Source: an uncultured Maribacter sp.
GTDB lineage: Bacteria; Bacteroidota; Bacteroidia; Flavobacteriales; Flavobacteriaceae
Length of the DNA stretch: 64,000 nucleotides
Direction: 5' to 3'
Assembly (NCBI GenBank): GCA_947493885.1
Contig: CANLTE010000004.1
Coordinates: forward strand, 186,001-250,000
A model generated the notes under the pieces. The model had not been told where the DNA came from. It searched no databases and worked only from the letters and a program-made list of their open reading frames with translations. Below are positions 26,386 through 35,491 of the stretch, piece after piece (the first letter of the stretch is position 1; each line of letters starts with the position of its first letter). The position numbers and the translations under genes were made by a program.

Positions 26386-27396
26386 ATGCAAATTCTCCTT
26401 AAAAAATATCAACTACAACTAAAACATACCTTTTCCATTTCTAGAGAATCTAGAAATCAACAAGATACATTAATTGTATGTTTAAGTTTAAGTGGAAAAA
26501 CAGGATATGGTGAGGCCACTGCAAGTAAATATTACAATATTACTGTTGAAAGCATGATTCTAGAGATAGAAAAAATTAAGAACGATATTGAAACATTTAA
26601 TTTTACAACGCCAGGAAATTTTCATTCCTTTCTAACTAATAAGGCACTTTCTAATTTTGCGATTTGTGCATTAGATATTGCTGCCCACGACATGTATGGT
26701 AAGTTAAAGAACAAACCTTTACATCAAATATGGAATACCCAAACTAACTCCTACCCCATAACCAATTACACTATCGGAATAGATTCCATTCCAAAAATGG
26801 TGGAAAAAATTAAAGAAAAACCTTGGCCCATATATAAAATAAAACTGGGCACCGAAAATGATGTTGCCATTGTAAAGGAATTACGAAAACATACCAATGC
26901 TATTTTTAGAATTGATGCTAACTGCGCGTGGACAGCTGAAGAAACTATTGATAACGCTGATATGTTAAAAGAACTAGATGTAGAATTCATTGAACAACCT
27001 CTAAAAGCAACTGATTGGGAGGGCATGAAAAAAGTAGCGCAAAAAAGTGCTCTACCAACGATGGCTGATGAAAGTTGTATTATTGAGACCGATGTTGAAA
27101 AATGTGCTTCACATTTTTCTGGAATAAACATAAAACTTACCAAATGTGGTGGATTAACACCTGCCCTTCGTATGATAGCAAAAGGAAAAGCCCTTGGGCT
27201 CAAAGTTATGACAGGCTGTATGACAGAATCTACCGTTGGTATATCAGCCATTGCACAACTTTTACCGCAACTAGATTATGTTGATATGGATGGCGCTCTT
27301 TTACTCAAAAATGATATTGCTGAGGGCGTTGTTGTCAAAGAAAACGGCAAAATAGTATTTCCGAAAACTCCTGGAACCGGTGTAACATTACTGTAA
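26386..27396 (+). CDS. dipeptide epimerase (L-Ala-D/L-Glu epimerase-like, enolase superfamily)
   Basis: A 336-residue muconate-lactonising subgroup enzyme of the enolase superfamily. The catalytic lysine pair is K151/K153 (YKIKLG). Metal ligands are D177 (RIDANCAW), E203 (IEQPL) and D228 (ADES), and the opposite-face lysines are around K250/K253 (IKLTKCGG). The combination RIDAN, EQPL, ADES and K.TKCGG is that of L-Ala-D/L-Glu epimerases, which recycle murein peptides in the cytoplasm. Specificity for another dipeptide is possible. The gene is monocistronic; a broken minus-strand gene overlaps its last 9 bases. Confidence 0.87.
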   Translation: MQILLKKYQLQLKHTFSISRESRNQQDTLIVCLSLSGKTGYGEATASKYYNITVESMILEIEKIKNDIETFNFTTPGNFHSFLTNKALSNFAICALDIAAHDMYGKLKNKPLHQIWNTQTNSYPITNYTIGIDSIPKMVEKIKEKPWPIYKIKLGTENDVAIVKELRKHTNAIFRIDANCAWTAEETIDNADMLKELDVEFIEQPLKATDWEGMKKVAQKSALPTMADESCIIETDVEKCASHFSGINIKLTKCGGLTPALRMIAKGKALGLKVMTGCMTESTVGISAIAQLLPQLDYVDMDGALLLKNDIAEGVVVKENGKIVFPKTPGTGVTLL

Positions 27397-27652
27397 TGTA
27401 TTATCCTTCTCTTCTTCTCCATTTTGCACTTTACCTCCATTTTTAGAAACTGTATTTGCTATTTCGATAGCAGCGGTAGAACCAAAATAAAATGATACAA
27501 CAACCATTAACAAGTTAGACAATGTGGGTATCATAGTTGAGGCAAAACTGCCAATGGTTAAATCATCCTCACTTTGAGCATCTTTATGAAGATATACAAC
27601 ACTACCAAAATAAACCAGATATACTATAACTTAGTAAAACTACTAACTCCAT
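27388..27652 (-). pseudogene. frameshifted small membrane protein gene
   Basis: From an ATG at 27652 the minus strand reads MELVVLLS and soon stops. One base further, another frame begins VIVYLVYFGSVVYLHKDAQS and stays open to the TAA at 27388-27390, giving about 87 residues in all. The second frame contains IGSFASTMIPTLSNLLMV and VVSFYFGSTAAIEIANTV, typical of a two-helix membrane protein, then a charged tail. The total length, 265 bases, is one base more than whole codons, so removing a single base near 27631 restores one frame. It is therefore a decayed gene or a sequencing error. I do not recognise a named family. Confidence 0.6.
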
Positions 27653-27949
27653 TTTTTTGTTTAAGATTATCTATAGTATTGAAAAAAAAGACAAACATGG
27701 TACGCATTAGGTAATTCAATTATTAATTGAAGCAAATCTATATATGAAAAACATCCTGAAAAGCTGCAACAACATTTCTATTGCAAAAAACGGAAAGAGG
27801 TAAAGAAAGTACAATATAAAACAACTTATCATTCGTGTTAAGATATGAAGAAGGTTAGGTTAAAGATAAGAAAGATATTTTTATAAAAGTTTTTTCTTAT
27901 AAAAAGAAGAAGAAAATAATTACATTTAAAAAATTAACAATTCATAAAA
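27653..27949. other. AT-rich intergenic region, no gene seen
   Basis: I see no open frame with coding character here. An AT-only inverted repeat TTTTTATAA / TTATAAAAA (27878-27886 and 27897-27905) lies before the next gene; it may be chance in such AT-rich sequence. Confidence 0.5.
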
Positions 27950-28399
27950 ATGAAAGCCAAAGTTTATATGTTTACCCGAATTTTAACCCTTTCGCTAATA
28001 GTAGTCATAGCTACTTCATGCGCTAATGAAAAAATTGAAACCTCAGAAGATACCACACTTACTATAGCTTTTGTGAATAAGGGCTTGGTGCTGAATGGTA
28101 ATGAAAATAATGTGTTTGATAAATCGGTGCCAGAAGAATCTATAGTTCATGTATCGCCTAACAGTAACATAACCTGGGAACTTGGTAATGGGCTTTCGTC
28201 TATAGCAATACGAATTGATTCTGGTGAAACAATTTTTGATGTGACACCTAAAGCAGATGACCATGGTAATTATATAGGAAAAATAGGAAATATAGAACAT
28301 GGAGAAGCAAAGTATAGTATTATTTATACTGTTATTGGAGACGATACTGTTTTTGTGTTAGATCCCGTAGTACATGTTAGATCTAAGGGCCCAAAATAA
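27950..28399 (+). CDS. hypothetical lipoprotein
   Basis: A 149-residue protein with a lipoprotein signal peptide (RILTLSLIVVIATSC, Cys about 24). The mature part alternates short polar and hydrophobic stretches, suggesting a small beta-sandwich (SNITWELGNGLSSIAIRIDS, KYSIIYTVIGDDTVFVLDP). I recognise no family. It lies alone between a decayed membrane protein gene and a gene remnant, with a weak terminator-like hairpin after it. Confidence 0.7.
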   Translation: MKAKVYMFTRILTLSLIVVIATSCANEKIETSEDTTLTIAFVNKGLVLNGNENNVFDKSVPEESIVHVSPNSNITWELGNGLSSIAIRIDSGETIFDVTPKADDHGNYIGKIGNIEHGEAKYSIIYTVIGDDTVFVLDPVVHVRSKGPK

Positions 28400-28405
28400 G
28401 AATAA

Positions 28406-28431
28406 CAGCTTTATGAATAAACTGCTTTTTT
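28406..28431 (+). terminator. weak terminator-like hairpin after hypothetical lipoprotein gene
   Basis: CAG(C)TTTAT pairs with ATAAACTG through a stem of about 8 pairs with one bulge, followed by CTTTTTTATTG. The very short apical loop means the top pairs must open, so stability is low. Confidence 0.4.
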
Positions 28432-28635
28432 ATTGTTCCTTTTAATCATTCCTTCTCCTAAAAGATGATAGTTTAGTTGTTAGTAATAGAACTCACTTGA
28501 GCTTTTAAAGGTCTGTAAATAATTTCATAACCTTAAGATTAACAAATGAATAAAAGATGTATATTTTTACTTCTAGAATTTGTCTAACGGTTCAAAATAG
28601 ACTTGAATTGTAAGGATTACCAAGATTAAACTAAA

Positions 28636-28824
28636 TGGAAAAACTATTATACTTATTATAAATGTGGTGATGCGGAAAATCTAACAGCAAATACGATTTT
28701 TCGTATAGTACACTTTGGTACGGGAACAGCTTTTTTCATTTACTTTGCGTTTATTGAAAATCACAAAATTCCTGTTAGTAAAAATCGTAAAGAGGCTGTT
28801 TTTAATTTATTTCAAAAAATTTAG
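28636..28824 (+). pseudogene. C-terminal remnant of an unidentified gene
   Basis: An in-frame stretch of 62 codons without a start codon ends at TAG 28822-28824. It reads with coding character: ANTIFRIVHFGTGTAFFIYF, then AFIENHKIPVSKNRKEAVF. It has one likely transmembrane segment followed by a basic tail. A stop lies a few codons upstream and no ATG precedes it, so only the 3' end of a former gene seems to remain. I cannot name the family. The rest of the gap 28400-28941 shows nothing else. Confidence 0.45.
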
Positions 28825-28941
28825 TCTTAAAAATATGCTCCCATAATTTATTCTTATCTAAAACAAATCTGTTTTATTTTACTTAAATCTCGAAAAAATA
28901 ATGTAACTTATTAGTAGTTAACAACTTAAAAACAGACAACC

Positions 28942-29388
28942 ATGAAAAAAATATTAGGATTGGTTTTCTTGATGCTTATTTTGGTTTCTTCAACTAACTT
29001 TACATCATCAAAATCGCATGTTAAACCTTCTATGGAAGGTACTTGGGAGCTCGTTAATCGTTTTCATTACGATGGGATAAACGTATCTGACACTTTAAAA
29101 AATATTAATGGTTACCGTCAGATAAAAATATACAGTAAAGGTAAAGTCATGTGGACAAGATATTCGCCAGATGACCCTAACGAATGGTATGGCTACGGCA
29201 CATATACAAATACACAAAACTCACTTGACGAAAGATTAGAATATGGTTCTAAAGCCATGATGACAATTATTGATACTGTTCAGGTGTTTAAATTTGAATT
29301 GCATTTAGAAAAAAACTATTACAGCCAAATTACTTTAGATGCTGAGGGACATCCTACTTTTTCTGAAAATTACAAACGAATTGATTAA
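28942..29388 (+). CDS. exported lipocalin-like hypothetical protein
   Basis: A 148-residue protein with an N-terminal signal (KKILGLVFLMLILVSSTNF) and a mature domain starting MEGTWELVNRF, the G.W.L opening seen in lipocalin-like proteins, followed by alternating strands (YRQIKIYSKGKVMWTRYSPD, YGYGTYT, KFELHLEKNYYSQITLD). It probably forms a small periplasmic beta-barrel that binds a hydrophobic ligand; the ligand is unknown. It converges with trxB and shares a terminator with it. Confidence 0.75.
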   Translation: MKKILGLVFLMLILVSSTNFTSSKSHVKPSMEGTWELVNRFHYDGINVSDTLKNINGYRQIKIYSKGKVMWTRYSPDDPNEWYGYGTYTNTQNSLDERLEYGSKAMMTIIDTVQVFKFELHLEKNYYSQITLDAEGHPTFSENYKRID

Positions 29389-29392
29389 TAAA

Positions 29393-29427
29393 AAATCCAG
29401 TACAATTATGTACTGGATTTAATTTTT
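29393..29427. terminator. terminator between lipocalin-like gene and trxB
   Basis: A perfect 12-bp stem (29393-29404 with 29409-29420, AAATCCAGTACA/TGTACTGGATTT) with loop ATTA, followed by AATTTTTACTTTT on plus; on the minus strand TTTTTATTAAT follows. Probably works in both directions. Confidence 0.82.
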
Positions 29428-29447
29428 ACTTTTCAAAAAGATACTAT

Positions 29448-30413
29448 TTAAGCCACTTCTTCTGGGGTTTCAATAGTAGCTAAATAACGTTCTGCATCCA
29501 ATGCAGCCATACAACCTGTTCCGGCAGCAGTAACGGCTTGTCTGTATTCCTTATCTTGAGCATCTCCACATGCAAACACACCAGGTAAGTTCGTTTTAGT
29601 AGATTTCCCCTCTGTAATTAAATAACCGGTTTCGTCCATATCCAACTGACCTTTAAAAATATCAGTATTTGGTTTATGCCCAATAGCTATAAATAAACCA
29701 GTTATCTCAATATCTTCTTTTTCTCCTGTTTGGTTATTAACCATACGTAGACCTTCAACAACCTGATCACCTAAAACTTCATCAACTTCAGTATTATATT
29801 TTACCTCAATATTAGAAATGCTATTAACTCTATGCTGCATAGCTTTTGAAGCTCTCATATGGTCTTTACGAACTAACATTGTCACTTTTCTACATATGTT
29901 TGCTAAATAAGATGCTTCTTCCGCTGCAGTATCACCTGCTCCAACAATGGCTACATCTTGTCCTTTATAAAAGAATCCATCACAAACTGCACAAGCAGAT
30001 ACTCCGCCACCTCTTAGCTTTTGTTCACTAGGCAATCCTAAGTACTTTGCTGTAGCTCCTGTAGAAATAATAATGGTTTCCGCTTCAATTACTTTATCGT
30101 TATCAACTGTTACCTTATGAATTCCTCCTACCTTATCACTTAATTCAGTAGCAGTAATCATTCCTATACGAACTTCTGTTCCAAAACGCTCAGCTTGCTG
30201 TTGTAACTGAACCATCATTGTAGGGCCATCAATACCTTCTGGATATCCAGGAAAATTATCTACTTCTGTGGTAGTTGTTAACTGTCCTCCTGGTTCCATT
30301 CCTGTATATAAAACAGGCTTTAAATCTGCTCTAGAAGCATAAATAGCAGCAGTATAACCTGCAGGACCTGAACCTATAATCAACGTTTTTATTCTTTCAA
30401 TTTTATCAGACAT
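29448..30413 (-). CDS. trxB: thioredoxin reductase
   Basis: A 321-residue flavoprotein beginning MSDKIERIKTLIIGSGPAGY, the FAD-binding GxGxxG motif. The redox-active pair is C141-A-V-C144 (SACAVCDG), the NADPH fold has GAGDTAAEEA, and the second FAD motif is GVFACGDAQD. It passes electrons from NADPH to thioredoxin in the cytoplasm. The frame is open for 37 more codons upstream, but that extension is not conserved in character, and a promoter -7 element lies inside it; the ATG at 30413 is the right start. Confidence 0.95.
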   Translation of the reverse strand: MSDKIERIKTLIIGSGPAGYTAAIYASRADLKPVLYTGMEPGGQLTTTTEVDNFPGYPEGIDGPTMMVQLQQQAERFGTEVRIGMITATELSDKVGGIHKVTVDNDKVIEAETIIISTGATAKYLGLPSEQKLRGGGVSACAVCDGFFYKGQDVAIVGAGDTAAEEASYLANICRKVTMLVRKDHMRASKAMQHRVNSISNIEVKYNTEVDEVLGDQVVEGLRMVNNQTGEKEDIEITGLFIAIGHKPNTDIFKGQLDMDETGYLITEGKSTKTNLPGVFACGDAQDKEYRQAVTAAGTGCMAALDAERYLATIETPEEVA

Positions 30414-30450
30414 ATTCTTAAAATTATTTCCTAACCATTTTTCAGTAAAG

Positions 30451-30458
30451 CAAAAATA
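30451..30458 (-). promoter_or_regulatory. candidate -7 element of trxB
   Basis: Reads TATTTTTG on the minus strand, a perfect match to TAnnTTTG, 37 bases before the trxB ATG. The -33 region is not clear. Confidence 0.4.
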
Positions 30459-30596
30459 AGGCTTTGCAAAAAAGCATAAACTTAAAGTTATTAAAAGTTT
30501 TACTTGTTCTATTATTTTACACAAATATTGTCGTAATAATTAAAAAAAATTACATCACGATATAGACTTTTACAATATCATTAGAATTTAGAGGTA

Positions 30597-31931
30597 TTAC
30601 AGAACTATACTTTTACCTGGAACTGGAATGTTATATGTTCCATCAGTATTAGGTTGAACAGGTGCAGGAGAATCCCATGTTAATGTATTTGGCACTAAAC
30701 TTAGGTTAGATTTCATGGCTTCATCCCATGTAATAACTTTTCCTGAATAAGTAGCCATTCTACCCATAATAGCGCTCATTGTCGCCTTAGCTCCATTTTC
30801 TCCATCAGCGATTACTTCTTTGTTGCGAATAGAAGCAAATAAACGATTGTGTTCTATTTGTTGTGAGTTTAAATCATTTTCTCCATTGTATTCGAAAAGA
30901 GTAGTTCCATTCCAATTCTTTATTTCTGAGTTTTTTCCAGCTGTTGAAACGGTACCTTTTGCTCCTTGGAAAAATTCGGAAACCTTCCGCATTGTATTTG
31001 GTTGATGTCTACATTGACTTGCAATTACCGCTCCACTTGGATAGGTGTATTCCACGAAGTGATGGTCAAAAATCTCTCCATGATTCTTACCATTTCTAAC
31101 TTGTCTACCCCCCATACCTTGCGCGTATTTTGGATACTCGCCTACAAACCAATTCGCTATATCAATATTATGAATATGTTGCTCCAATATATGATCTCCG
31201 CATAGCCAATTAAAATAATACCAATTTCTCATTTGGTACTCTAACTCTGACTGCCCCTCTTTTCTATTACGTACCCAAACACCAGCACTATTCCAATAAA
31301 CTTGACCAGAAACAATTTTTCCAATGTTTCCCTCCTTTAATTTTTTGTACGCTTCCAAATAATTGGTTTGATATCGTCTTTGCAATCCAACTACTACATT
31401 TAATTTTTTCTCTTTTGCAAGTTTTGCAGAAGCCAATACTTTTCGTACCCCTGGAACATCAGTCGCCACAGGTTTTTCCATAAAAACATGTTTATCATTT
31501 GCAATTGCGTATTCAAAATGTTGTGGTCTAAAACCAGGAGGTGTAGCCAAAATAACTACATCAGCCAATTCCATTGCCCTTTCAGCTGCGTCAAAACCAA
31601 CAAATTGGTGTTTAGGTTTCACTTTTACCCTACTACTTTCAACAGCCTCTGAAATACGTGTTAAACTCTTTTTTAAATTATCTTCAAAAGCATCCGCCAT
31701 TGCAATCAATTCCACATTTTCGTCTGCTTTTAAAGCCTGTATTGCGGCTCCAGTCCCTCGCCCTCCACAACCTACAACAGCAATCTTTAATTTTTTATCA
31801 TTTGCTACATTAAACATAGCACTCATTTGCGTTACGGGAAGTATCGTAGCTCCTGTAATCAGAGCTGTGTTTTTGCAAAAATTCCTTCTTGATGTGGGGT
31901 TCTTTTTTTCTTTGTTTGCAGAGTTTTTCAT
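30597..31931 (-). CDS. Tat-exported Gfo/Idh/MocA-family oxidoreductase
   Basis: A 444-residue protein with a twin-arginine signal (TSRRNFCKNTALITGATIL), then a Rossmann domain (KIAVVGCGGRGTGAAIQA), the EKPVATDVPGVRKV motif (EKP contacts NAD(P)) and the C-terminal alpha/beta domain. The family oxidises or reduces sugars and their derivatives with NAD(P); Tat-exported members are frequent in Bacteroidota and Planctomycetes and are thought to carry a tightly bound cofactor. The sugar substrate is unknown. A 10-bp perfect inverted repeat lies upstream. The gene stands alone. Confidence 0.88.
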   Translation of the reverse strand: MKNSANKEKKNPTSRRNFCKNTALITGATILPVTQMSAMFNVANDKKLKIAVVGCGGRGTGAAIQALKADENVELIAMADAFEDNLKKSLTRISEAVESSRVKVKPKHQFVGFDAAERAMELADVVILATPPGFRPQHFEYAIANDKHVFMEKPVATDVPGVRKVLASAKLAKEKKLNVVVGLQRRYQTNYLEAYKKLKEGNIGKIVSGQVYWNSAGVWVRNRKEGQSELEYQMRNWYYFNWLCGDHILEQHIHNIDIANWFVGEYPKYAQGMGGRQVRNGKNHGEIFDHHFVEYTYPSGAVIASQCRHQPNTMRKVSEFFQGAKGTVSTAGKNSEIKNWNGTTLFEYNGENDLNSQQIEHNRLFASIRNKEVIADGENGAKATMSAIMGRMATYSGKVITWDEAMKSNLSLVPNTLTWDSPAPVQPNTDGTYNIPVPGKSIVL

Positions 31932-31941
31932 TTTGTACGTT

Positions 31942-32000
31942 TAGATTGAATAAATTATTTACTAGAATCTATGGTAAAAGGTACTCAATAATTCAATCTA
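31942..32000. promoter_or_regulatory. inverted repeat upstream of the Gfo/Idh/MocA gene
   Basis: TAGATTGAAT (31942-31951) and ATTCAATCTA (31991-32000) are perfect 10-bp inverted copies with 39 bases between them; next to each is AATTATT/AATAATT. The pair spans the region 11-69 bases before the gene start, where a promoter must lie, and may be a looping operator. Confidence 0.4.
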
Positions 32001-32060
32001 GAACAATTCAAAAATTATTTAAACAACTCAAAACCAAATAACTAAAAATATATTAAACGA

Positions 32061-32090
32061 AAAAAGCCTACCGTTATTAATAACAGTAGG
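32061..32090 (-). terminator. terminator of transketolase-transaldolase operon
   Basis: On the minus strand CCTACTGTTATT...AATAACGGTAGG forms a stem of 11 pairs with one mismatch and is followed by a run of six T. It lies 33 bases after the stop of the transaldolase-like gene. Confidence 0.75.
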
Positions 32091-32122
32091 ACTTTACTTA
32101 ATACTAAATAGTATCTTATAAT

Positions 32123-32776
32123 TTAGTTTCCTTTATTGTAATCTGCCAAAAATTTAGCCAATCCACTATCTGTTAAAGGGTGCTTTAATAATCCTTTTAT
32201 TGAACTAAGAGGTCCTGTCATAACATCCGCACCAATTTTAGCACAATCTAACACGTGCATAGTATGACGAACTGACGCTGCTAAAATCTCAGTATTAAAA
32301 CCATAATTATCGTAAATAAGTCTGATATCAGAAATTAAACCTAAACCATCTGTAGAAATATCATCTAAACGACCTATAAAAGGAGATACATAGGTTGCAC
32401 CAGCCTTTGCTGCCAAAAGTGCTTGTCCAGCAGAAAACACTAAAGTAACGTTGGTTTTGATGCCTTTATCAGAAAAGTATCTACATGCCTTTACTCCATC
32501 TGCGATCATTGGAAGTTTTACTACAATTTGAGGATTTAAAGCAGCCAAAGCTTCTCCTTCTTTCACCATACCCTCAAAATCTGTAGAAATAACTTCTGCA
32601 CTAACGTGACCATCGACTACGTCGCATATTTTCTTATAGTGGTTTAAAATATTATCTGCACCTGTAATACCCTCTTTAGCCATCAAAGATGGATTGGTAG
32701 TAACACCATCTAAAACACCCAAATCTTGAGCTTCTTTAATTTCTTCTAGGTTTGCTGTATCAATAAAAAATTTCAT
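32123..32776 (-). CDS. transaldolase / fructose-6-phosphate aldolase family
   Basis: A 217-residue enzyme of the short transaldolase subfamily (TalC/FSA-like): [29 protein letters not shown], and the Schiff-base lysine K87 in VVKLPM. It works in the cytoplasm, moving a dihydroxyacetone unit in the non-oxidative pentose phosphate pathway or acting as an aldolase. It follows the transketolase gene after 25 bases, so both act in the same pathway; this context favours transaldolase activity. Confidence 0.92.
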   Translation of the reverse strand: MKFFIDTANLEEIKEAQDLGVLDGVTTNPSLMAKEGITGADNILNHYKKICDVVDGHVSAEVISTDFEGMVKEGEALAALNPQIVVKLPMIADGVKACRYFSDKGIKTNVTLVFSAGQALLAAKAGATYVSPFIGRLDDISTDGLGLISDIRLIYDNYGFNTEILAASVRHTMHVLDCAKIGADVMTGPLSSIKGLLKHPLTDSGLAKFLADYNKGN

Positions 32777-32801
32777 TAGACCTCGTATTTATTTGGTTAT
32801 T

Positions 32802-34826
32802 TTATTTTAAAAATTTTACTACCTGTTCAAATACTTTTTCTCCTGTAAAACCAAACTTATCATCCAATATTTTTGCTGGAGCTGAGTACCCAAAGTGTTC
32901 CAATCCAAAAACCTTACCATTAGGGCCTGCTAAAGCTTCTAAGTTTACAGGAAGACCTGCTGTTAAACCAAAAATAGGCTTATCAGAAGGAATTATGCTA
33001 TTTTGATATTCCTTATCCTGCTGTCTAAAAATCCCTTCAGATGGTATGGACGCAATGTTTACTTTTAATCCTTCTTTCTCTTCTAACAAGGCAGTTGCTT
33101 CAATTAAAGTTGCAACCTCAGATCCATTAGCTATTAATACAACGTCTGGGTTTTCCACCTCTTTAACTAAATATCCTCCTTTTTGAGCTGCTAATGCTTG
33201 ATTGTATCTTTCTGGAGTATCAATATCTTTAATACCTTGTCTTGATAAAATTAAGCCAGTAGGTGTTTTCGTGTTTTCAAGCGCCATTTTCCAAGCAACA
33301 CTTGTTTCTGAAGAATCCGCAGGACGTAACGCCACAAAACTTTGCTCATGACTATGATTCTTCAACTTTTCCAATAATCTTATTTGGGCTTCTTGCTCAA
33401 TTGGTTGGTGTGTTGGTCCATCCTCCCCTACTCTAAATGCATCATGGGTCCAAACAAACTTAACTGGCAACTCTTGAATACAACTTAAACGAATTGCTGG
33501 TTTCATATAATCAGAAAAGACAAAGAAAGTAGCAACCACTGGAATAACACCTCCATGAAGCGCTATACCATTTGCAATTGACGCCATTGTTAACTCAGCA
33601 ACACCTGCCTGTAAAAAACCTCCTGAAAAATTATTCTTTTGAATAACGGTAGTTTTCTTTAAGAAACCATCTGTTTTATCACTATTAGATAAATCAGCAG
33701 ACGAAACAATCATGTTTTCTACATTTTCTGCCAAGTAACCTAAAACATTAGAAGAAGCCACTCTAGTTGCTAAACCTTGTTTATGCTCAATACTACTAAA
33801 ATCTAACTCAGGTATCTCTCCAGAAAAGAACTTATCCATTTTAGTCGCCAAATCCTCATTGCTAGCTCTCCAAGCATTAATCTCAGCTTTCTTTTTAGTC
33901 GCATTTTCTTTTTTTGAAGCCAAAATAGTATCGTAATAAGAATGTACTTCTTTATAAATATCAAAAGGGTTTTCTGGATCTGCCTTTAAATTAAGAAGCG
34001 TTTTAACGTAATCAGCTCCAGTATTTCCAATAGGCTGACCGTGTAATTCGCAATAACCCTCAAACATTTCACCTTCCGCTGTAACACAACCTTTACCCAT
34101 AATTGTTTTTCCAATTATAAGGGTAGGTTTTTCAGTTTCTGCATTAGCGTCTTTCAAGGCCTTTCTTATTTGTTCATGGTCATGACCATCTATGGTAACA
34201 ACTTTCCATCCCCAAGATTCATACTTCATTGCCGTATCTTCTGAAGTAACCTCATCCGTCATTGAAGATAATTGAACATCATTAGCATCATAAAACATAA
34301 TAAAATTGTTCAGCCCTAAATGTCCTGCTATTCTACCTGCACCTTGAGATATTTCTTCTTGCACACCTCCATCAGAAATAAAACCATATATTTTATGATT
34401 CATCCAATCACCAAACTTGGCGGCTAAAAACTTTGCAGCAATTGCAGCTCCAACTCCCATTGTATGCCCCTGGCCTAATGGTCCAGAAGTATTTTCAACT
34501 CCTCTTTTAACATCAACCTCTGGGTGACCAGGTGTTACTGAACCCCATTGTCTAAAACTCGCAACATCATCTTTCTCATAATTACCTAGTAAATAGTACT
34601 GAGCATACATTAAAGAAGATAAATGCCCCGCATCCATAAAAAAACGGTCTCTGAACGACCACTCCATATCAGAAGGATCAAAATTAAAAAACTCCGAATA
34701 CAAAATATGCATAAAGTCCGCTCCTCCCATTGGTCCACCTGGATGCCCAGATTGGGCTTTTTCTACCATAGAAATGGCCAACGCTCTGATATTATCCGCA
34801 GATAACTGATCTAATTCTTTGTTCAT
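32802..34826 (-). CDS. tkt: transketolase
   Basis: A 674-residue thiamine-diphosphate enzyme with the full single-chain architecture: the TPP domain (GPLGQGHTMGVGAAIAA, SDGGVQEEISQGAG as the GDG motif region, FYDANDVQLS), the pyrimidine domain (VWTHDAFRVGEDGPTHQP with the conserved EDGPTHQ) and the C-terminal domain. It transfers two-carbon units in the pentose phosphate pathway. The usual GDG of the TPP motif appears here as SDGG. Its transcript probably starts about 80 bases upstream and continues into the transaldolase-like gene. Confidence 0.95.
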   Translation of the reverse strand: MNKELDQLSADNIRALAISMVEKAQSGHPGGPMGGADFMHILYSEFFNFDPSDMEWSFRDRFFMDAGHLSSLMYAQYYLLGNYEKDDVASFRQWGSVTPGHPEVDVKRGVENTSGPLGQGHTMGVGAAIAAKFLAAKFGDWMNHKIYGFISDGGVQEEISQGAGRIAGHLGLNNFIMFYDANDVQLSSMTDEVTSEDTAMKYESWGWKVVTIDGHDHEQIRKALKDANAETEKPTLIIGKTIMGKGCVTAEGEMFEGYCELHGQPIGNTGADYVKTLLNLKADPENPFDIYKEVHSYYDTILASKKENATKKKAEINAWRASNEDLATKMDKFFSGEIPELDFSSIEHKQGLATRVASSNVLGYLAENVENMIVSSADLSNSDKTDGFLKKTTVIQKNNFSGGFLQAGVAELTMASIANGIALHGGVIPVVATFFVFSDYMKPAIRLSCIQELPVKFVWTHDAFRVGEDGPTHQPIEQEAQIRLLEKLKNHSHEQSFVALRPADSSETSVAWKMALENTKTPTGLILSRQGIKDIDTPERYNQALAAQKGGYLVKEVENPDVVLIANGSEVATLIEATALLEEKEGLKVNIASIPSEGIFRQQDKEYQNSIIPSDKPIFGLTAGLPVNLEALAGPNGKVFGLEHFGYSAPAKILDDKFGFTGEKVFEQVVKFLK

Positions 34827-34881
34827 TTGTTTTGAAGTAATTTTAACTTGATAAAAGTTTTATTTTATGTTTGTTTTTATA

Positions 34882-34905
34882 CAAAATTCATCTACATGAA
34901 TTTTG
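34882..34905. repeat. perfect inverted repeat in the transketolase leader
   Basis: CAAAATTCAT (34882-34891) and ATGAATTTTG (34896-34905) are exact inverted copies around the loop CTAC. It starts about 5 bases after the -7 element on the minus strand, so it would form a hairpin at the very 5' end of the tkt mRNA or act as an operator. Confidence 0.5.
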
Positions 34906-34909
34906 CCCC

Positions 34910-34942
34910 CAAATATACCTGTTTTAAGCTTCTTAAAGTCAA
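34910..34942 (-). promoter_or_regulatory. promoter of tkt-tal operon
   Basis: On the minus strand TTG (34942-34940) is followed after 22 bases by TATATTTG (34917-34910), fitting the Bacteroidota consensus. The tkt ATG lies 83 bases downstream. Confidence 0.55.
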
Positions 34943-35491
34943 TGAAAAAAGAGAATTATTTAACAAAAATAATTGGTTCTGAAATAGAACAAAAGAATAC
35001 CTACAAATAATTACTAATTGGCAACCTTAAAATCATAATAAAACCTTCATTTAAAAAATTTATTTTTTAACCTGTGGAAATTCAACAATACACAACACAA
35101 CATAAAACACTCATAAACAACACTATAAAATCATTTAATTTATAACAAAAAAGAAAGATATGATTTTTAAGCAAAGAACATTTTGGTTGATTTTACCACA
35201 GAAAAACTAATTTTATAATATGTATTATAAAAAAACTCACGATAAATTTATATTCTTAAATTATTACAATTGTTAATAACCAACTGTTTTAATTTGGCTT
35301 ATTAAATTACTTTTCGAAGTAAGTTATACAAGCCCAAAAGATTAACAAACTTCAAATAAATCTAGCTGCTCTTACGCTAACAGTTATTTAAAAATTAAAC
35401 ATATGTTACGTTATCAAAACCATTTATAGCGTATAGCGAAGATATTTACAACTATATTTAAGTGACCATATTTTAGATAAAAAATATTTAA
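34943..35491. other. intergenic region before the hybrid two-component gene
   Basis: No open frame with coding character. It holds a perfect AT-only palindrome with 10-bp arms around TG (35211-35232) about 260 bases before the sensor gene. I find no convincing promoter: TATTTTAG at about 35470 is one base off the -7 consensus. The length suggests regulatory sites for the sensor operon. Confidence 0.45.

Noticed and set aside
26766-27251. Antisense open frame of about 161 codons inside the dipeptide epimerase gene
   Set aside because: The plus strand encodes all catalytic residues of an enolase-superfamily enzyme; the antisense product resembles nothing and is a by-product of codon use.
30414-30524. 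N-terminal extension of thioredoxin reductase by 37 residues
   Set aside because: The conserved FAD motif begins just after the ATG at 30413, the extension has no family similarity, and a promoter -7 element lies inside it.
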